NCBI RefSeq assembly: GCF_026343125.1 | Contig: NZ_JAPEMB010000001.1 | Span: forward strand, 6,143,501 to 6,207,500 | Origin: Streptomyces sp. NBC_00094 | GTDB taxonomy: Bacteria; Actinomycetota; Actinomycetes; Streptomycetales; Streptomycetaceae | DNA length: 64,000 nucleotides | Direction of reading: 5' to 3' | In this document: positions 43,401 to 53,500 of the stretch, piece by piece | Layout of the letters: every line of letters begins with the position of its first letter | How positions within the stretch are numbered: position 1 is the first letter of the stretch | Program-made: the position numbers and the translations under genes | The notes under the pieces: model-generated | Seen by the model: only the letters and a program-made list of their open reading frames with translations | Told to the model about the DNA's origin: nothing | Databases searched by the model: none

Positions 43401-44633
43401 CGTGTCCCGTACGACGGAGAGATGCCGTATGGCGGCGAGCAGGTACTCGTTGGAGAGGCTCATCCCGCGCAGAGGGGCGTCCGCGTCCGTCGCGTCGAAG
43501 AGGCCGCCCAACCCCGGCAGACCGAGCTCCGGACGTCCCGCCTCGTCACCGAGGGCGTCCAGGACCAGGGAAAGGGCCTGGTACCGGTCCGTGTGCGAGG
43601 TGCCACGGCGACGGCGGGAGTGCTCGCGCAGCCGGGAGGTGGAGAAGTAGGCCGCGTACCGCTGGCGTGCTTCCAGGGTCGCCTCTGGCGGATGCAGAGC
43701 GTCGCGGTCCTCGGCGACGAAGACGAAGAGGAGACGGTAGACCAGCCTGAGCAAGGCGCCGTGGAAGGCGTCGACCTGGACGCCGTCCCGTACGGCGGCG
43801 GCGTTGGCCGGATGCTTCAGGAATCCCGTACCGAGCTCCTTGAGCGCCTGCCGTACGCCTTCGCTTATGTCGTCCAGGAAGCGCGCGCCGAGGCGGATCG
43901 CCGCGTCCCGCCAGACTTCCAGCCAGCAGTTCCACTGCGTCGGGGCGCCGTCGGGGGAGCTGAACCGGGAGGCGTGCAGCAGCCGGTACAGCAGGACGAA
44001 CTCGCTGAACAGTTCGCCGTCGAAGATCGCCTCCAGGTCGAACTCGACGTACGACGTGGTGGCGAGCGCGTTGGAGTCGCGCAGTAGGCGGACCTTGCGG
44101 CCGTTCGTGAGCAGGGCCCAGATGTGCGGGTCCGTGCGGTTCAAAGCCTCCTGGAGGAGCGACTGTGGTGCCGCCACCCCCGCACCCTGACGCTTGTCGA
44201 ACTTGGTGTCCCAGGCGGTGATGTGCACGAGCGTGTTGTCGCGGCGGTGGCTGACCGCCCACGTCTTGCTGCCGTCGGAGGCGACGATGCCGTCCGGCCC
44301 GACCGGGTTGAGGCGACCGAACCCGAGGGCCTCGAAAAGGGGCTCCATCCAGTTGGCGCGGGCGTAGCCAGTGCTGTCGGCGCGTACCGACGCCTCGGGT
44401 TCGGCGGGGAGCTTCTCGCGCAGCTCGCGCCACAGTGACTTGAGGTTGTCCCAGTGGCGCTCGGCCTCGTCGCGGACGGACCGCGAGCCGGCGATGCGGT
44501 AGTCGGAAGGGGCGAGACCCCGCAGGTCCTTGGAGGACTTGGCCTCGGAGATGCGGACCAGCATGTCGGCCGGCAGCAGCGCGCCGACCGTGTGGACGGC
44601 GGTGAACACCTGGTTGCGGTTCGTGGAGGACAT
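40473..44633 (-). CDS. drmMI: DISARM-type adenine DNA methylase DrmMI (Eco57I-like)
   Basis: A 1386-residue methylase of the large Eco57I/PglX-like group. Residues 1-300 form the N-terminal region (WMEPLFEALGFGRLNP, then LLTNGRKVRLLRD). Residues about 450-830 hold the methylase core with FxxG region GSYYTPSSLVDVLL, motif I CDPACGSGHFLV (D521) and motif IV LGNPPWDKV (N803); both are canonical. The C-terminal half would carry target recognition. It marks host DNA at an adenine so that the helicase complex spares it. Its ATG overlaps the drmD stop by one base. The DISARM call depends on DrmD upstream and DrmA/DrmB across the divergent promoter; in isolation a BREX PglX-like enzyme would be hard to exclude. 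Confidence 0.82.
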   Translation of the reverse strand: MSSTNRNQVFTAVHTVGALLPADMLVRISEAKSSKDLRGLAPSDYRIAGSRSVRDEAERHWDNLKSLWRELREKLPAEPEASVRADSTGYARANWMEPLFEALGFGRLNPVGPDGIVASDGSKTWAVSHRRDNTLVHITAWDTKFDKRQGAGVAAPQSLLQEALNRTDPHIWALLTNGRKVRLLRDSNALATTSYVEFDLEAIFDGELFSEFVLLYRLLHASRFSSPDGAPTQWNCWLEVWRDAAIRLGARFLDDISEGVRQALKELGTGFLKHPANAAAVRDGVQVDAFHGALLRLVYRLLFVFVAEDRDALHPPEATLEARQRYAAYFSTSRLREHSRRRRGTSHTDRYQALSLVLDALGDEAGRPELGLPGLGGLFDATDADAPLRGMSLSNEYLLAAIRHLSVVRDTEAGRLRKVDYRTLDAEELGAIYESLLALVPKYSAENPSFELVVRAGNERKKTGSYYTPSSLVDVLLDSTLDPVIDKAQERGERRAAEARQTGAEAAETIIAELLTLTVCDPACGSGHFLVSAARRIAKRVAAVRHNTPEPTPESVRHALHEVVAKCVYGVDLNPMAVELAKVSLWMEALEPGKALGFLDAHVKLGNGLIGATPALLRGGIPEEAFKAVEGDDAAVARRWQRENKEQHKGVFTLDAEADALVSVTNATFASELRTLVDSSPTEKLGQVRALAERYHRWEQSPEYTNALKIADAWCAAFMWEKTDTAPAPVTQGVFKSLQSTEGEGAGALKETHREIGRLSKEYRFFHWHLEFPEIFNVPEDPAAEGVDPVTGWAGGFSCVLGNPPWDKVDFKDQEYFSVVEPSLAEISGTARRTAIAEWADQHPEEGARYFTDKRKVKSSFLFLGSSGAYPQLRRGLSIKGVNSLQTDQLFTERFVAVTAPEGRCGTVVPTAIATGAGAQFLFQDLTQRGAVKHLYDFENGRRERLFPAVHSSYQFALISLTGRGMTEEAAQFAFFLGHPDELAQGGTVFALSPEEIALINPNTGTLPVFRTRRDADLTAAIHRRFPVLVEEGRRDGNPWNVTFKHLFNLTDDSDLFRDRSALEAEGWQLEGNVFARKEERLQPLYDAKMAHLFDHRWNRYYGLGNDDYERVPVETKEDPYGVAEPRQWIQKSGRIPTMRKGKAITIAGVDLRLKELGWERDWLLGWRDVARTTDERTAIPAFLPRVAVGNSYPLMLPDVPADQAAALASAQSSLVFDFVARQKISGIHMGLMTWKQLPVPHPDDLTPHTAFITPRLLELVYSSWEMEPLAIDLGDTGVPFAWNEDRRTQIRAELDAYFFHLYGVSREDAEYILESFQTENGGLKNNEIGKYGEYRTKRLVLAEYDRMAEAGLTMETPLIDGKNYTSTLTPPPGQGPRHEARPEAG

Positions 44634-47554
44634 CAGGCGGACACTCCGGCGGAAGCGGCCGCGACGGCGGCGGGAGCAGCGGGCAGGTAGACGTATGTGC
44701 CGAGGATGTCGGCGGGCTTCTGGGCCGTGACCGTCAGGCCTCGGACGATCTCGCCCGACGCGGCGCGGACCCGGCGGTGCGAGGCGTCGAGTTCGGCGGC
44801 CAGCTCGTCGCCGAACGCCGCCACATGGTCGGCCACGCTCGCAAGCTGGTCGAGGATGTTGGTCATGGTGCGTTCGCCGAAGTGGGGGGCGGTGTTCTCC
44901 GTCGCCGAGGCGTCGAGGAGCTCCACGGCCTCCTGTTGTCCCAGCCAGACCGCCTTCTTGGGAGAGCCCTGGAAGGCGAGGAGGCGGGTGTCCTCGGCGA
45001 TGAGCTGCTTCTCGCCGCTGCGGGAGGGCAGCGTGAGGTGGAAGCGGTAGCGGACGAGGAGAAGCGTCGTCCGGGTGGCCACTGCGTCCGTGGTGATGAC
45101 GCCGCAGCGGCGGGCCGGGCGGGCGCCGTCCGCCTCCGGGTCGAGGGCGGTGTTCAGGACGTGCGCGGCGAGTGCGCCGACCACCGGGTCGGTGCGGACC
45201 AGAGCCGCCTCACCGCGTCCCACGGCCGGGTCGGCGCGGAAGGGGATGGGCCGGTCCTTGTCGACCGTGTCCATGCCGACGAGCGGCGCGAGTGCGTCCC
45301 GCAGCCCGGCGGGTGTGCCGCCGACCTGCGCGGTGAAGTCCTCGCCGCTGTCGCGCAGGACCGCGTTGAGGGCCTGGAGGGAGTGGCGTACGAAGGTGCG
45401 GATCTCGCCGGCGCCGCCCAGGGCCTCGCGGATCGCGACGACCTCCCGGGCCACCTCCTCGGGGTGGATGGAGCGCTGGGCGAACCGCGAGCGGGACTCC
45501 TTCTCCCGCTCGGCGGCCGAGTTCCAGTCGCTCTCCAGCCGCTCCGTGCTCACCTTGAACGCGTCCGCGCCGAACAGCGCGTCCTGGTCCTCCCGGCCGC
45601 GCATGAGAAGCCACTCGACGATCGCGTCCGTCACGCCCGTGGACATCTCGTCCGGAACGGACACCGAGATGCCCAGGTCCTTCTTGATCTGCCGGTGCTT
45701 CTTGATCAGCACCTCCAGGACCTTGCCGTCGATCCCGTTGTCCGCGCCGTAGAGGGTGATGACGCGGACCTCGTCCCGACGCTGGCCGTAGCGGTCGACG
45801 CGGCCCTCGCGCTGGTCGTGGCGGGTCGGATTCCAGGCGAGGTCGTAGTGGACGACGGCGTCGAAGTAGTGCTGGAGGTTGACGCCCTCGGAGAGACAGT
45901 CGGTGGCGACCAGGACACGGCGGGCGGCGGGGTCGTCGCCCGCCTGCTCGGCCAGCTTCTCGATCCGCTCGATGCGCTGCTGGGGCGAGAGCGTGCCGGT
46001 GACGGCCTCGACGGTCGCCTTGACGCCGCCCTTGTCCCTGAGCTTCTCGGCCACGTACTCGGCCGTGGGGATGTAGCGGCAGAAGACGATCGGGTGGTAG
46101 CCGTCGGCGAGCAGCGCCTTGAGGTGCTTGATCAGCGCCTTGAGCTTGAGGTCCTCTTCCGTTCCCTCCAGCTCGGCCGCCCGGTCGGCGAGCTCCTGCA
46201 GGCGGGCGCCGGCCTCGTCGGTCTCCGCGCCGGGGGCCACGTCCATGCCCTCCAGGCTGTCGCTGTCGGAGGCGTCACTGTTGAGGGGGGAACCGAGCCG
46301 GTCGGCCTCCTCGGCGGACGCGGCCACCGCCGCGGCCGAGCGCGTGCGCAGGGTCTGGGACGCCGCCCGCGGCGAGGACACGAGGGAACGGAGCAGGGCG
46401 ATCGCCGACCACCAGGCGATCCGGGCCTCCCGCTTGCCCTGGGCGCCCGCCGCTTCGACCCGGTCGCTCGCGTAGGCGATGGCGTCGTCGAGCAGGGCTC
46501 GGTAGGCGGGGGACAGCTTGTACGTCTCGTCCTTGAAGTACCGGTCCGAGGGGAACGCGGTCCGCTCGGCCAGGCTGTCGTCGCCGAGCCCGTCCTCCTT
46601 GGTGAGGTACTGGCGCACGTCGGCCCGCTTGCGCGCCACGAAGTGCGGGGCGAGGAGCTTGCGTCCCGCCTCCGACTCCAGGTTCACCTGGGCGAGTTCC
46701 GGCTTGACCAGGCCGAGGAGGTTCCGGAACGCGGACTCCTTGCCGCTGTGCGGCGTCGCCGTCACCAGGACCAGGTGACGGGTCTCGTCCTCCGCGACCC
46801 GACGCAGCAGCTCGTAACGGAGCTGGTTCTGCGCCCCGGCCGACACGTCGTCGGCGGCCACACAGGTGTGGGCCTCGTCCACGATCACCAGGTCGGGGCA
46901 GTGGCGGACGAAGTCGTCCCGGTGACGCGGGGACTTGATGAAATCGGTCGACACGATCACGTTCGGGTGCCGGTCGAAGAGGGACTGGCCCAGGTCCAGA
47001 TCGCGTTCGAGGCGGGAGACAGTGGAGGCCAGGACGAGCTCCGCGTCGATGCCGAACTTGGAGCGCAGCTCCTGCTGCCACTGCTCGGCGAGCGCGGGCG
47101 AGCAGAGCACGGCCAGGCCCGTGGCCTCGCCCTGGGCGAGGAGTTCGCTCGCGATCAGGCCCGCCTCGACGGTCTTGCCGATGCCGACGTCGTCCGAGAT
47201 CAGCATCCGGACCGTCTTGTGCCGAAGCGCCATGAGGAGCGGCACGAGCTGGTACGCGCGAGGCTCCACCGCGATGCCGGCGAGTGAGCGGAACGGCCCC
47301 GCCCCGGACCGGAAGCCGATCCGCAGGGCGGTACGAAGAAGCCCGGCCGCGCGCTGGTCGCCGAGGTCGCCGGCCGCGGGCGCCGCGAACTCGGCCCCCT
47401 TGACCTCCTCGAACGCCGGGAACACCGCGGCGACGTCGTCGTCGGAGCCGCCCAGCGGACGCAGCACCAGCAGATCGGGCGCGCTCTCGGGGAGCACCAC
47501 CCATTCGCGGCCGCGGGCCGTCACCAGGGATCCTGCCGTGTACGTGAATGTCAT
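44633..47554 (-). CDS. drmD: SNF2-type helicase DrmD
   Basis: A 973-residue superfamily II SNF2/HepA-like ATPase. An N-terminal beta domain (about 1-85) precedes Walker A DDVGIGKTVEAG (K127), DEAH box VIVDEAHTC (D226), VTATPHSG (motif III), and the C-terminal helicase half with FCRYIPTAEY, ATDCLSEGVNLQ and REGRVDRYGQ. Residues 700-973 are helical and unassigned. In class 1 DISARM a SNF2 helicase is paired with the Eco57I-type methylase, as here. ATG 47554 is chosen because it follows the upstream gene's stop by 29 bases; the frame is open much further without homology. Confidence 0.83.
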   Translation of the reverse strand: MTFTYTAGSLVTARGREWVVLPESAPDLLVLRPLGGSDDDVAAVFPAFEEVKGAEFAAPAAGDLGDQRAAGLLRTALRIGFRSGAGPFRSLAGIAVEPRAYQLVPLLMALRHKTVRMLISDDVGIGKTVEAGLIASELLAQGEATGLAVLCSPALAEQWQQELRSKFGIDAELVLASTVSRLERDLDLGQSLFDRHPNVIVSTDFIKSPRHRDDFVRHCPDLVIVDEAHTCVAADDVSAGAQNQLRYELLRRVAEDETRHLVLVTATPHSGKESAFRNLLGLVKPELAQVNLESEAGRKLLAPHFVARKRADVRQYLTKEDGLGDDSLAERTAFPSDRYFKDETYKLSPAYRALLDDAIAYASDRVEAAGAQGKREARIAWWSAIALLRSLVSSPRAASQTLRTRSAAAVAASAEEADRLGSPLNSDASDSDSLEGMDVAPGAETDEAGARLQELADRAAELEGTEEDLKLKALIKHLKALLADGYHPIVFCRYIPTAEYVAEKLRDKGGVKATVEAVTGTLSPQQRIERIEKLAEQAGDDPAARRVLVATDCLSEGVNLQHYFDAVVHYDLAWNPTRHDQREGRVDRYGQRRDEVRVITLYGADNGIDGKVLEVLIKKHRQIKKDLGISVSVPDEMSTGVTDAIVEWLLMRGREDQDALFGADAFKVSTERLESDWNSAAEREKESRSRFAQRSIHPEEVAREVVAIREALGGAGEIRTFVRHSLQALNAVLRDSGEDFTAQVGGTPAGLRDALAPLVGMDTVDKDRPIPFRADPAVGRGEAALVRTDPVVGALAAHVLNTALDPEADGARPARRCGVITTDAVATRTTLLLVRYRFHLTLPSRSGEKQLIAEDTRLLAFQGSPKKAVWLGQQEAVELLDASATENTAPHFGERTMTNILDQLASVADHVAAFGDELAAELDASHRRVRAASGEIVRGLTVTAQKPADILGTYVYLPAAPAAVAAASAGVSA

Positions 47555-47583
47555 GTGGATCGTCGAGTCCTCGTGGTGAACGG

Positions 47584-50500
47584 TCAGTTGGCGGACGGGG
47601 TGCCGAAGTAGCGGGCGTGCGGGGCCACGATCTCGTCCCAGTCCGCGTCGTGCGGGAAGCGGACGAAGTCCCAGCAGGCATCCAGGAGCCGCTCCTGCGC
47701 GTCCTCGTCGCGCAGAGCGGTCGTCTCCGTGTCGGGGCCGTCGACGAAGACGGCGAGGTTCACCCCCGGAAGCCGGTACACGTAGTCGGCGAGGACGTTG
47801 GCCTCCGTGATCAGGGTCTCCTTCTCGTCCGGGAGACGGAGTCCGCGCGCGCTCAGCCAGGTCACCAGGTTCTCCTGGGCGATGGCCTCGGCCACCGCGG
47901 TCTCCACCGCCGTCGGCTCCTCCGGTGTCCGGTCGAGCAGTCGCCGGAACTGCTCGGAGCGTGACTCGCCCCGCGCGTCCTTCGTGGCCTTCGCCGAAGT
48001 CAGGCGGACCAGCGCCTCCCGTACCGTGTGCCGGTTGATCAGGGAATGGTTGAGCTGGTTGCCGTATGTCAGCAGGCATTCGTAGCAGCCGAGAGCGCAC
48101 GGCCGGTCCGGGTGCGGTCCGCCCAGGTCCGTACCGTCCTCGTCGAAGTGGCAGATGGCCAGCGCGTGCCGGGCCGCCTTCGCCAGAGCATCCTTCTCGG
48201 CCTGGAGCCGGCGCAGCACCCCGGCGCCGCCCTCGGCGGCCTCCGTGAACAGGATGCGGCGCCGCGGACCGTCGTCCGGAGGCAGCAGCTCGCTGTTGAG
48301 CTCCGCGTCCTCCAGTTCGAACGCCGCCTCGATGCCCCGCTCCAGCGCGTACATGAGGGAGAGCGCGATCGGCTCGGGCAGGGCTTCGTCGAGCGTCACG
48401 ACGAGGATGTTGCGGCGGTCCTCGACGTACGGGATGACGCGCTTCTTGCGGCGCCGCTCGTTGCCGTCCGCGTCGATCACCGGCAGCTCGCTGGAGTCGC
48501 CGGATGCGTCCGCCGCGTCACGGTCGTTCATCCACCGGCCGTCGGCCAGGTCCAGCCAGTAGCCCGCCGGCTCGTCGTTCTTGGCGCGGACCCGGCCGGT
48601 GTTGGTGATCCGTACCGTCGCCGAATCCCCGTAGGTGAGTTCGGCGATCGGAGCGCCCGAGGCGTCGGCGACGGCCGCGTTGAGCCGGCCCTTGCGGGCA
48701 CCGCGGTCGTGGAAGCGGAACGAGGTCTCCAGCCTGAAGCCGGCGCGGCGCCGCTCCTCCTCGTCGGAGGAGATCCGCTCCCGGCGGGTCGTGTACACGG
48801 TGTGCAGCTGGAGCAGGCCGTACGTCGCCGAGCCGAGCGGCTCCTCGCACATCTCGCAGCGGTCGGCCCGGAGTTCCGGATCGTGGTGGTAGCCGCAGTG
48901 TGCGCACCGGCGGGCCTCGCTGGTGGCCAGGTCGCCGGAGGAGTCCGGCGGGAGCTGGATCCGCGTCACCTGGTAGCGGGCGCCCTCGTGGTAGATCAGG
49001 GCCCCCGGCCCGAACTCGCGGATGGCGAGGAAGCGGGGCCGCTGGAGGTAGTCGCCGTCGCCGCGCCGGCGGCCGACGGTCGGGATGTACGCGGCAAGGG
49101 GAAGACGCGGGAAGCTGTAACCGGGCAGGAAGCCCTCGGACGCCAGATAGCGGTACGGGTTGAAGTCCGAGAGGACCGACTTGCTGTCGGCGCTCTCGTT
49201 CATCAGCAGATTGAGCTGGGTCTCGGCCTCACGGCGCCGGGCGTTGGCCCGGATCCGGTCGCCCTCCGTAAGGCTGTAGTCGAGGCGGCGCCTGTTCTGG
49301 ATGTACTGGTCGTCGAGCGCGGCCCTGAAGAGCTTGCGCCAGCGGTCGAACGCCTCGTCGAAGCGCCCCGCAACCGTCCGTACCCGGTCCTGGATCCACT
49401 CGTCGTACCACCAGGTCGTCTCCGAGAAGTCCCGCAGCAGCGGGCCGAGGACGCGCTGCGCGGAATCGACCGTACGATCCTGGGCCGTCCGGTCGAGAGA
49501 GGCGGCGAGGATCTCGGGATGGAGCCCCAGGGCGGGCGAAGGGCGCTCGCCGGTGTCCGGATAGGACACGTCGAGCACCTCCGGGATGGCACGGCCCAGC
49601 TTCAGGCCGGCCTCCGCGATCCAGATCCCCTGGAGGTGCGACAGGACCAGGTCCTCGTTGGCGAGATCCAGGCGGGGCGGTGCGACCGTGCCCGCCACCA
49701 TCCGCTCCGAACGACGGAAGTAGTACTGGTCGTGGCTGTTGCCGGTCGCGCAGTACGTGGTGACGAGAGCGGGCTGCCCACTGCGGCCCGCACGGCCGGA
49801 GCGCTGGGCGTAGTTCGCCGGAGTGGGCGGCACGTTGCGCATCATCACCGCGTTCAGTGACGAGATGTCGACGCCCAGCTCCATCGTCGGTGAGCAGTAC
49901 AACAGCTTCAGCTCCGCCTTGCGGAACGCCTCCTCGCGCTCCTCCCGCTCCTGCGGCGACACCTGTGCCGTGTGCTCGCGCGCGAACAGGCCGGACAGCG
50001 CACCGGCCGCGTCCTTGTACAGATCGCGGAAGAAGGTGTTGACGCGCGGACCGTCCCCGCTCTGGTACGTCCGCGTCAACGGGTCGTGCGTACCCGTCTC
50101 ACCCTTGCCGGCACGCCAGATCAGGGACTGCGCCGCCACCCGGTAGCCGGTCGGGACGGGCGCGGTGGTGCGGCGGTAGCGGCCCGCTCGCTCGGGGGCG
50201 TCCGCGACCTCCTTGACGAGGCCCGCCGCGGTGAGGACCTTGAGGAGGTTCTCGATGACCAGCTGGAGGTCGTCGGTTTCGAGCCTCCTGAACGAGGTGT
50301 CCGCCCGGCCGAGGTACTTGCCGAACTTGCCGCGTGCGGACAGGAAGAGCGCCGAGCGGTCCAGGCCGCGGCGGGAGGGGTGGGGATAGGCGGTGCCGAC
50401 CTTCGGGCGGTCCGAGGCGGACAGTACCCACGGGTCGATGAGACGCTCTTCGCTTGCCCGCTGCAGGGCGTCGAAGTCCTCCCGGAAGTAGGACACGTCG

Positions 50501-53500
50501 ATGGCGAGAGAGCGGCGCATCTCGTTGAGGAGCGCCTTCATGATCTCGGCGCGCAGCGCGGGATCGGCTTCGCGTAGCACCTCATGCGTGCCGGCCCACC
50601 GGTCTTCCTTGGCGGCCACCCAGTCCAGGTCCTCGTAGTCGATCTCCAGGAGGCCGGTCTGCTCCAGGTTGGGCATGGTGATGCGCCAGCCACGCTCCAG
50701 ATCCAGATAGAGCCGGAACGCGATCACGTCACGAAGGGTCTTGGCGGCATTGCGGGCGAGGGACGGTGCCAGATCGGTCTCGCCCGTGTAGTCGACCGGG
50801 TCGAGACCGAGCGCGCTGCCCACGAGGGACGCGAGGTCCTCGTGGTGGATGCCGTCCTCGCCCGCGTCGAGCGCCGCCCGGTACAACGCCCCGCGCAACT
50901 GCGTGATCTGGACGAAGTCGTTGAAGTGACCGGCCTGGAGCGAGGCGTCCTGCCGATTGTCGACGAAGGTGAGGAGCTTGCGCGCCTCCTTGTCGAGGAA
51001 CTCCTCGGGAACCGACTTCAGCGACCGGACCACCGAGGCGGAGATCAGCGACGTCGCCGAGGAACGGCCCTCCTGGTCCAGCGTCGCCAGCTTCGCGAAG
51101 TCCTTGCCGCGGGTTTGCTCGTACGCCACTCCGCAGTGCAGACAGAACAGGAAGGGCGACGGGATGAACGCGGCCCGCAGCTCACCCTGACCCTCGTTCC
51201 CCCGCGGGTCCACGGTGACGGCATGCGGCATCCGGTCGCGGTACGACCTCTTGACGACCTCCTGCCCCCGGTCGTCCAGCTCCAGCCAGGATTCCGGCAG
51301 ACGGCGGTCGTCCACCGCGTACTGGACGCCGGTGGGCCAGGGGCGGTCGTGGTCGACGTACAGGTAGCCGTCACCCTGCCGGCCGCCGGTCGCGGAGGTG
51401 TCCCGCCGTGCCTCGTAGCGGACCTCCCCGTCCTTCTCGGTGCGCCAGACCGTCAGGTACTCCTGGCCGCACTCGCGGCAGAACGCCAACGGCATCAGCA
51501 ACTTGCCGCCGCTGTTCGGCTGTTCGAGCTGGTAGGAGCGGGTGAGGTGGCGGGTGAGCTTGTCCTCCAGGGTGACGTACACGGTGTCGCCCTTGGAGAG
51601 GAACTGGTGGAGCCGGAAGGCGAACAGCGGCCGCTCGGTCACCGGATGCCGGGCCTCGGACCCGGCCTCCAGGGTGGCGCGGATCGCCGCCACGCACTCC
51701 TTGGCGTCGACCCCGGAAGCCTCCGCGAGCTCCTGGGCCGCTTCCTCGATCTTCGCGGGCTGTTGGCGTACCAGCCGGCCCGCGTCCACGGCCAGGCCGA
51801 AACGGGTCTCGATCCAGCGGGCCAGCGGGTCCCGTACCAGATCCGCATAAGCACGGGGGGCCGCCGGTGCGCGCAGTCGCTCCGCCGCGACGGTGTCCGG
51901 CGCCTCGTCGGTGGCCCGGACCAGCGTCTCGACGATGACATTCCGAGGGTGGACCGGCGTACCGAAGAGAGTGGTGGCGGTGTCGGCGACGACCTTGCGC
52001 TGGTCGTCGACGGTGCCCTCGGTGGACATGGTGGCGGAGGTGCCGACGCACTGGAGACGCTGGGCCTGGCAGGCCTCGCGGACCCGGCGGATCAGCAGGG
52101 CGACGTCGGCGCCCTGCCGTCCGCGGTAGGTGTGCAGCTCGTCGAAGACGAGGAAGTCCAGTCCGCGGGCCATGCTGATGAGGCTGGCGCGGTCGGCCGG
52201 CCGGGTCAGCATTAGCTCGAGCATCACGTAGTTGGTGAGCAGGATGTCCGGCGGGTTGTCGCGGATCTCCTTGCGGCGCGCGTCGTCCTCCTGCCCGGTG
52301 TAGCGGGCGAAGGTGACCGGCTCGTGGTCGCTGCCGTAGCCGTCCCGGAGGTACTTCTCCAGTTCCTTCAGCTGACTGTTGGCGAGCGCGTTCATCGGGT
52401 ACACGACGATCGCCCGTACGCGCTTGGCCGCCCGGGGCCCTCCGGCCTCCCGCTCCCGCAGCACCCGGTCGACGATCGGGACGATGTAGGAGAGAGACTT
52501 GCCAGAACCGGTGCCGGTGGTCAGGACGTACGAGTCGCCGGAGGCAGCGGCGTCGATCGCCTCGCGCTGGTGCTGGTGCAGGGTCAGCGGGCGCCCGTCG
52601 CACACGGTGCCGCCGGGGGTCTTGCGGGACTGGAAGATCTGGGCGCACTCACGGTGCAGCACACCCTGGCCCGCCAGCTCGACGACCGTGCCGCCGCTCG
52701 CGAAGAACGGGTTGAGGGACAGCCAGGGATCCGGCCACTGCGACTTGGCGTTGAGGTCGTCCTCGACGAACGCCGCGATTCGGTCGTCCCGGATGACGGT
52801 GCCGCCCTCGGTGAAGGAGCGGTAGTCCTCGATGAGCTTGTGATGCACACCGAAGACGTCCATGCCGGCCCCCGCGGCGGCGATGGCACGCGGGCGTTCC
52901 TCCACCACCGACGCTGCTGCCGTGGTCACCACGGCAGCGGTCGCTGGGCGGAACGTGCGGACGGGGTCGAGCGCACCCCAGTGGGGGAGCGCCGCCGTCT
53001 CGTCAGCGGGGTCCGTACCGTCCGCGGCGCAGGCCTCGTCGAGCAGGGGCAGCAGGGCGTCGCGTACGGCGACCGCGTCGGCGGGCCGCTCGGCGGGGTC
53101 CTTCGCAAGGAGCCGGTCCACCAGGCGGACGAGCCCGGAGGGCGTGACGGGCCGCGCGATCCGGACGGACGGGGGCACCTCTTCCACGTGCTTGCGCCCC
53201 AGCTCGTACGCGGAGCCGCTGGTGAACGGCGGGACGCCGGCCAGCATCTCGTACAGCACACAGCCGAGCGCGTACAGGTCGGCGGCCTGTGTCACCTGGC
53301 GGGCTTCGAACTGCTCAGGAGCCATGTAGCGGGCGGTGCCGACGCTGACGCCGGTGCTGGTGAGACGCGTCTCCTCCGGGTCGTCGGCGATCCGGCCCAT
53401 GCCGAAGTCGAGGACCTTCACCGTGCCGCCCGTGACCAGCATGGTGTTCGCGGGCTTCAGGTCGCGGTGGACGACGCCCGCCATGTGTGCCGCGGCGAGT

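Noticed and set aside
40473..44633. BREX PglX as identity of the large methylase
   Set aside because: No pglZ, brxL or brxC genes nearby, while DrmD, DrmA and DrmB are; DISARM DrmMI fits better.
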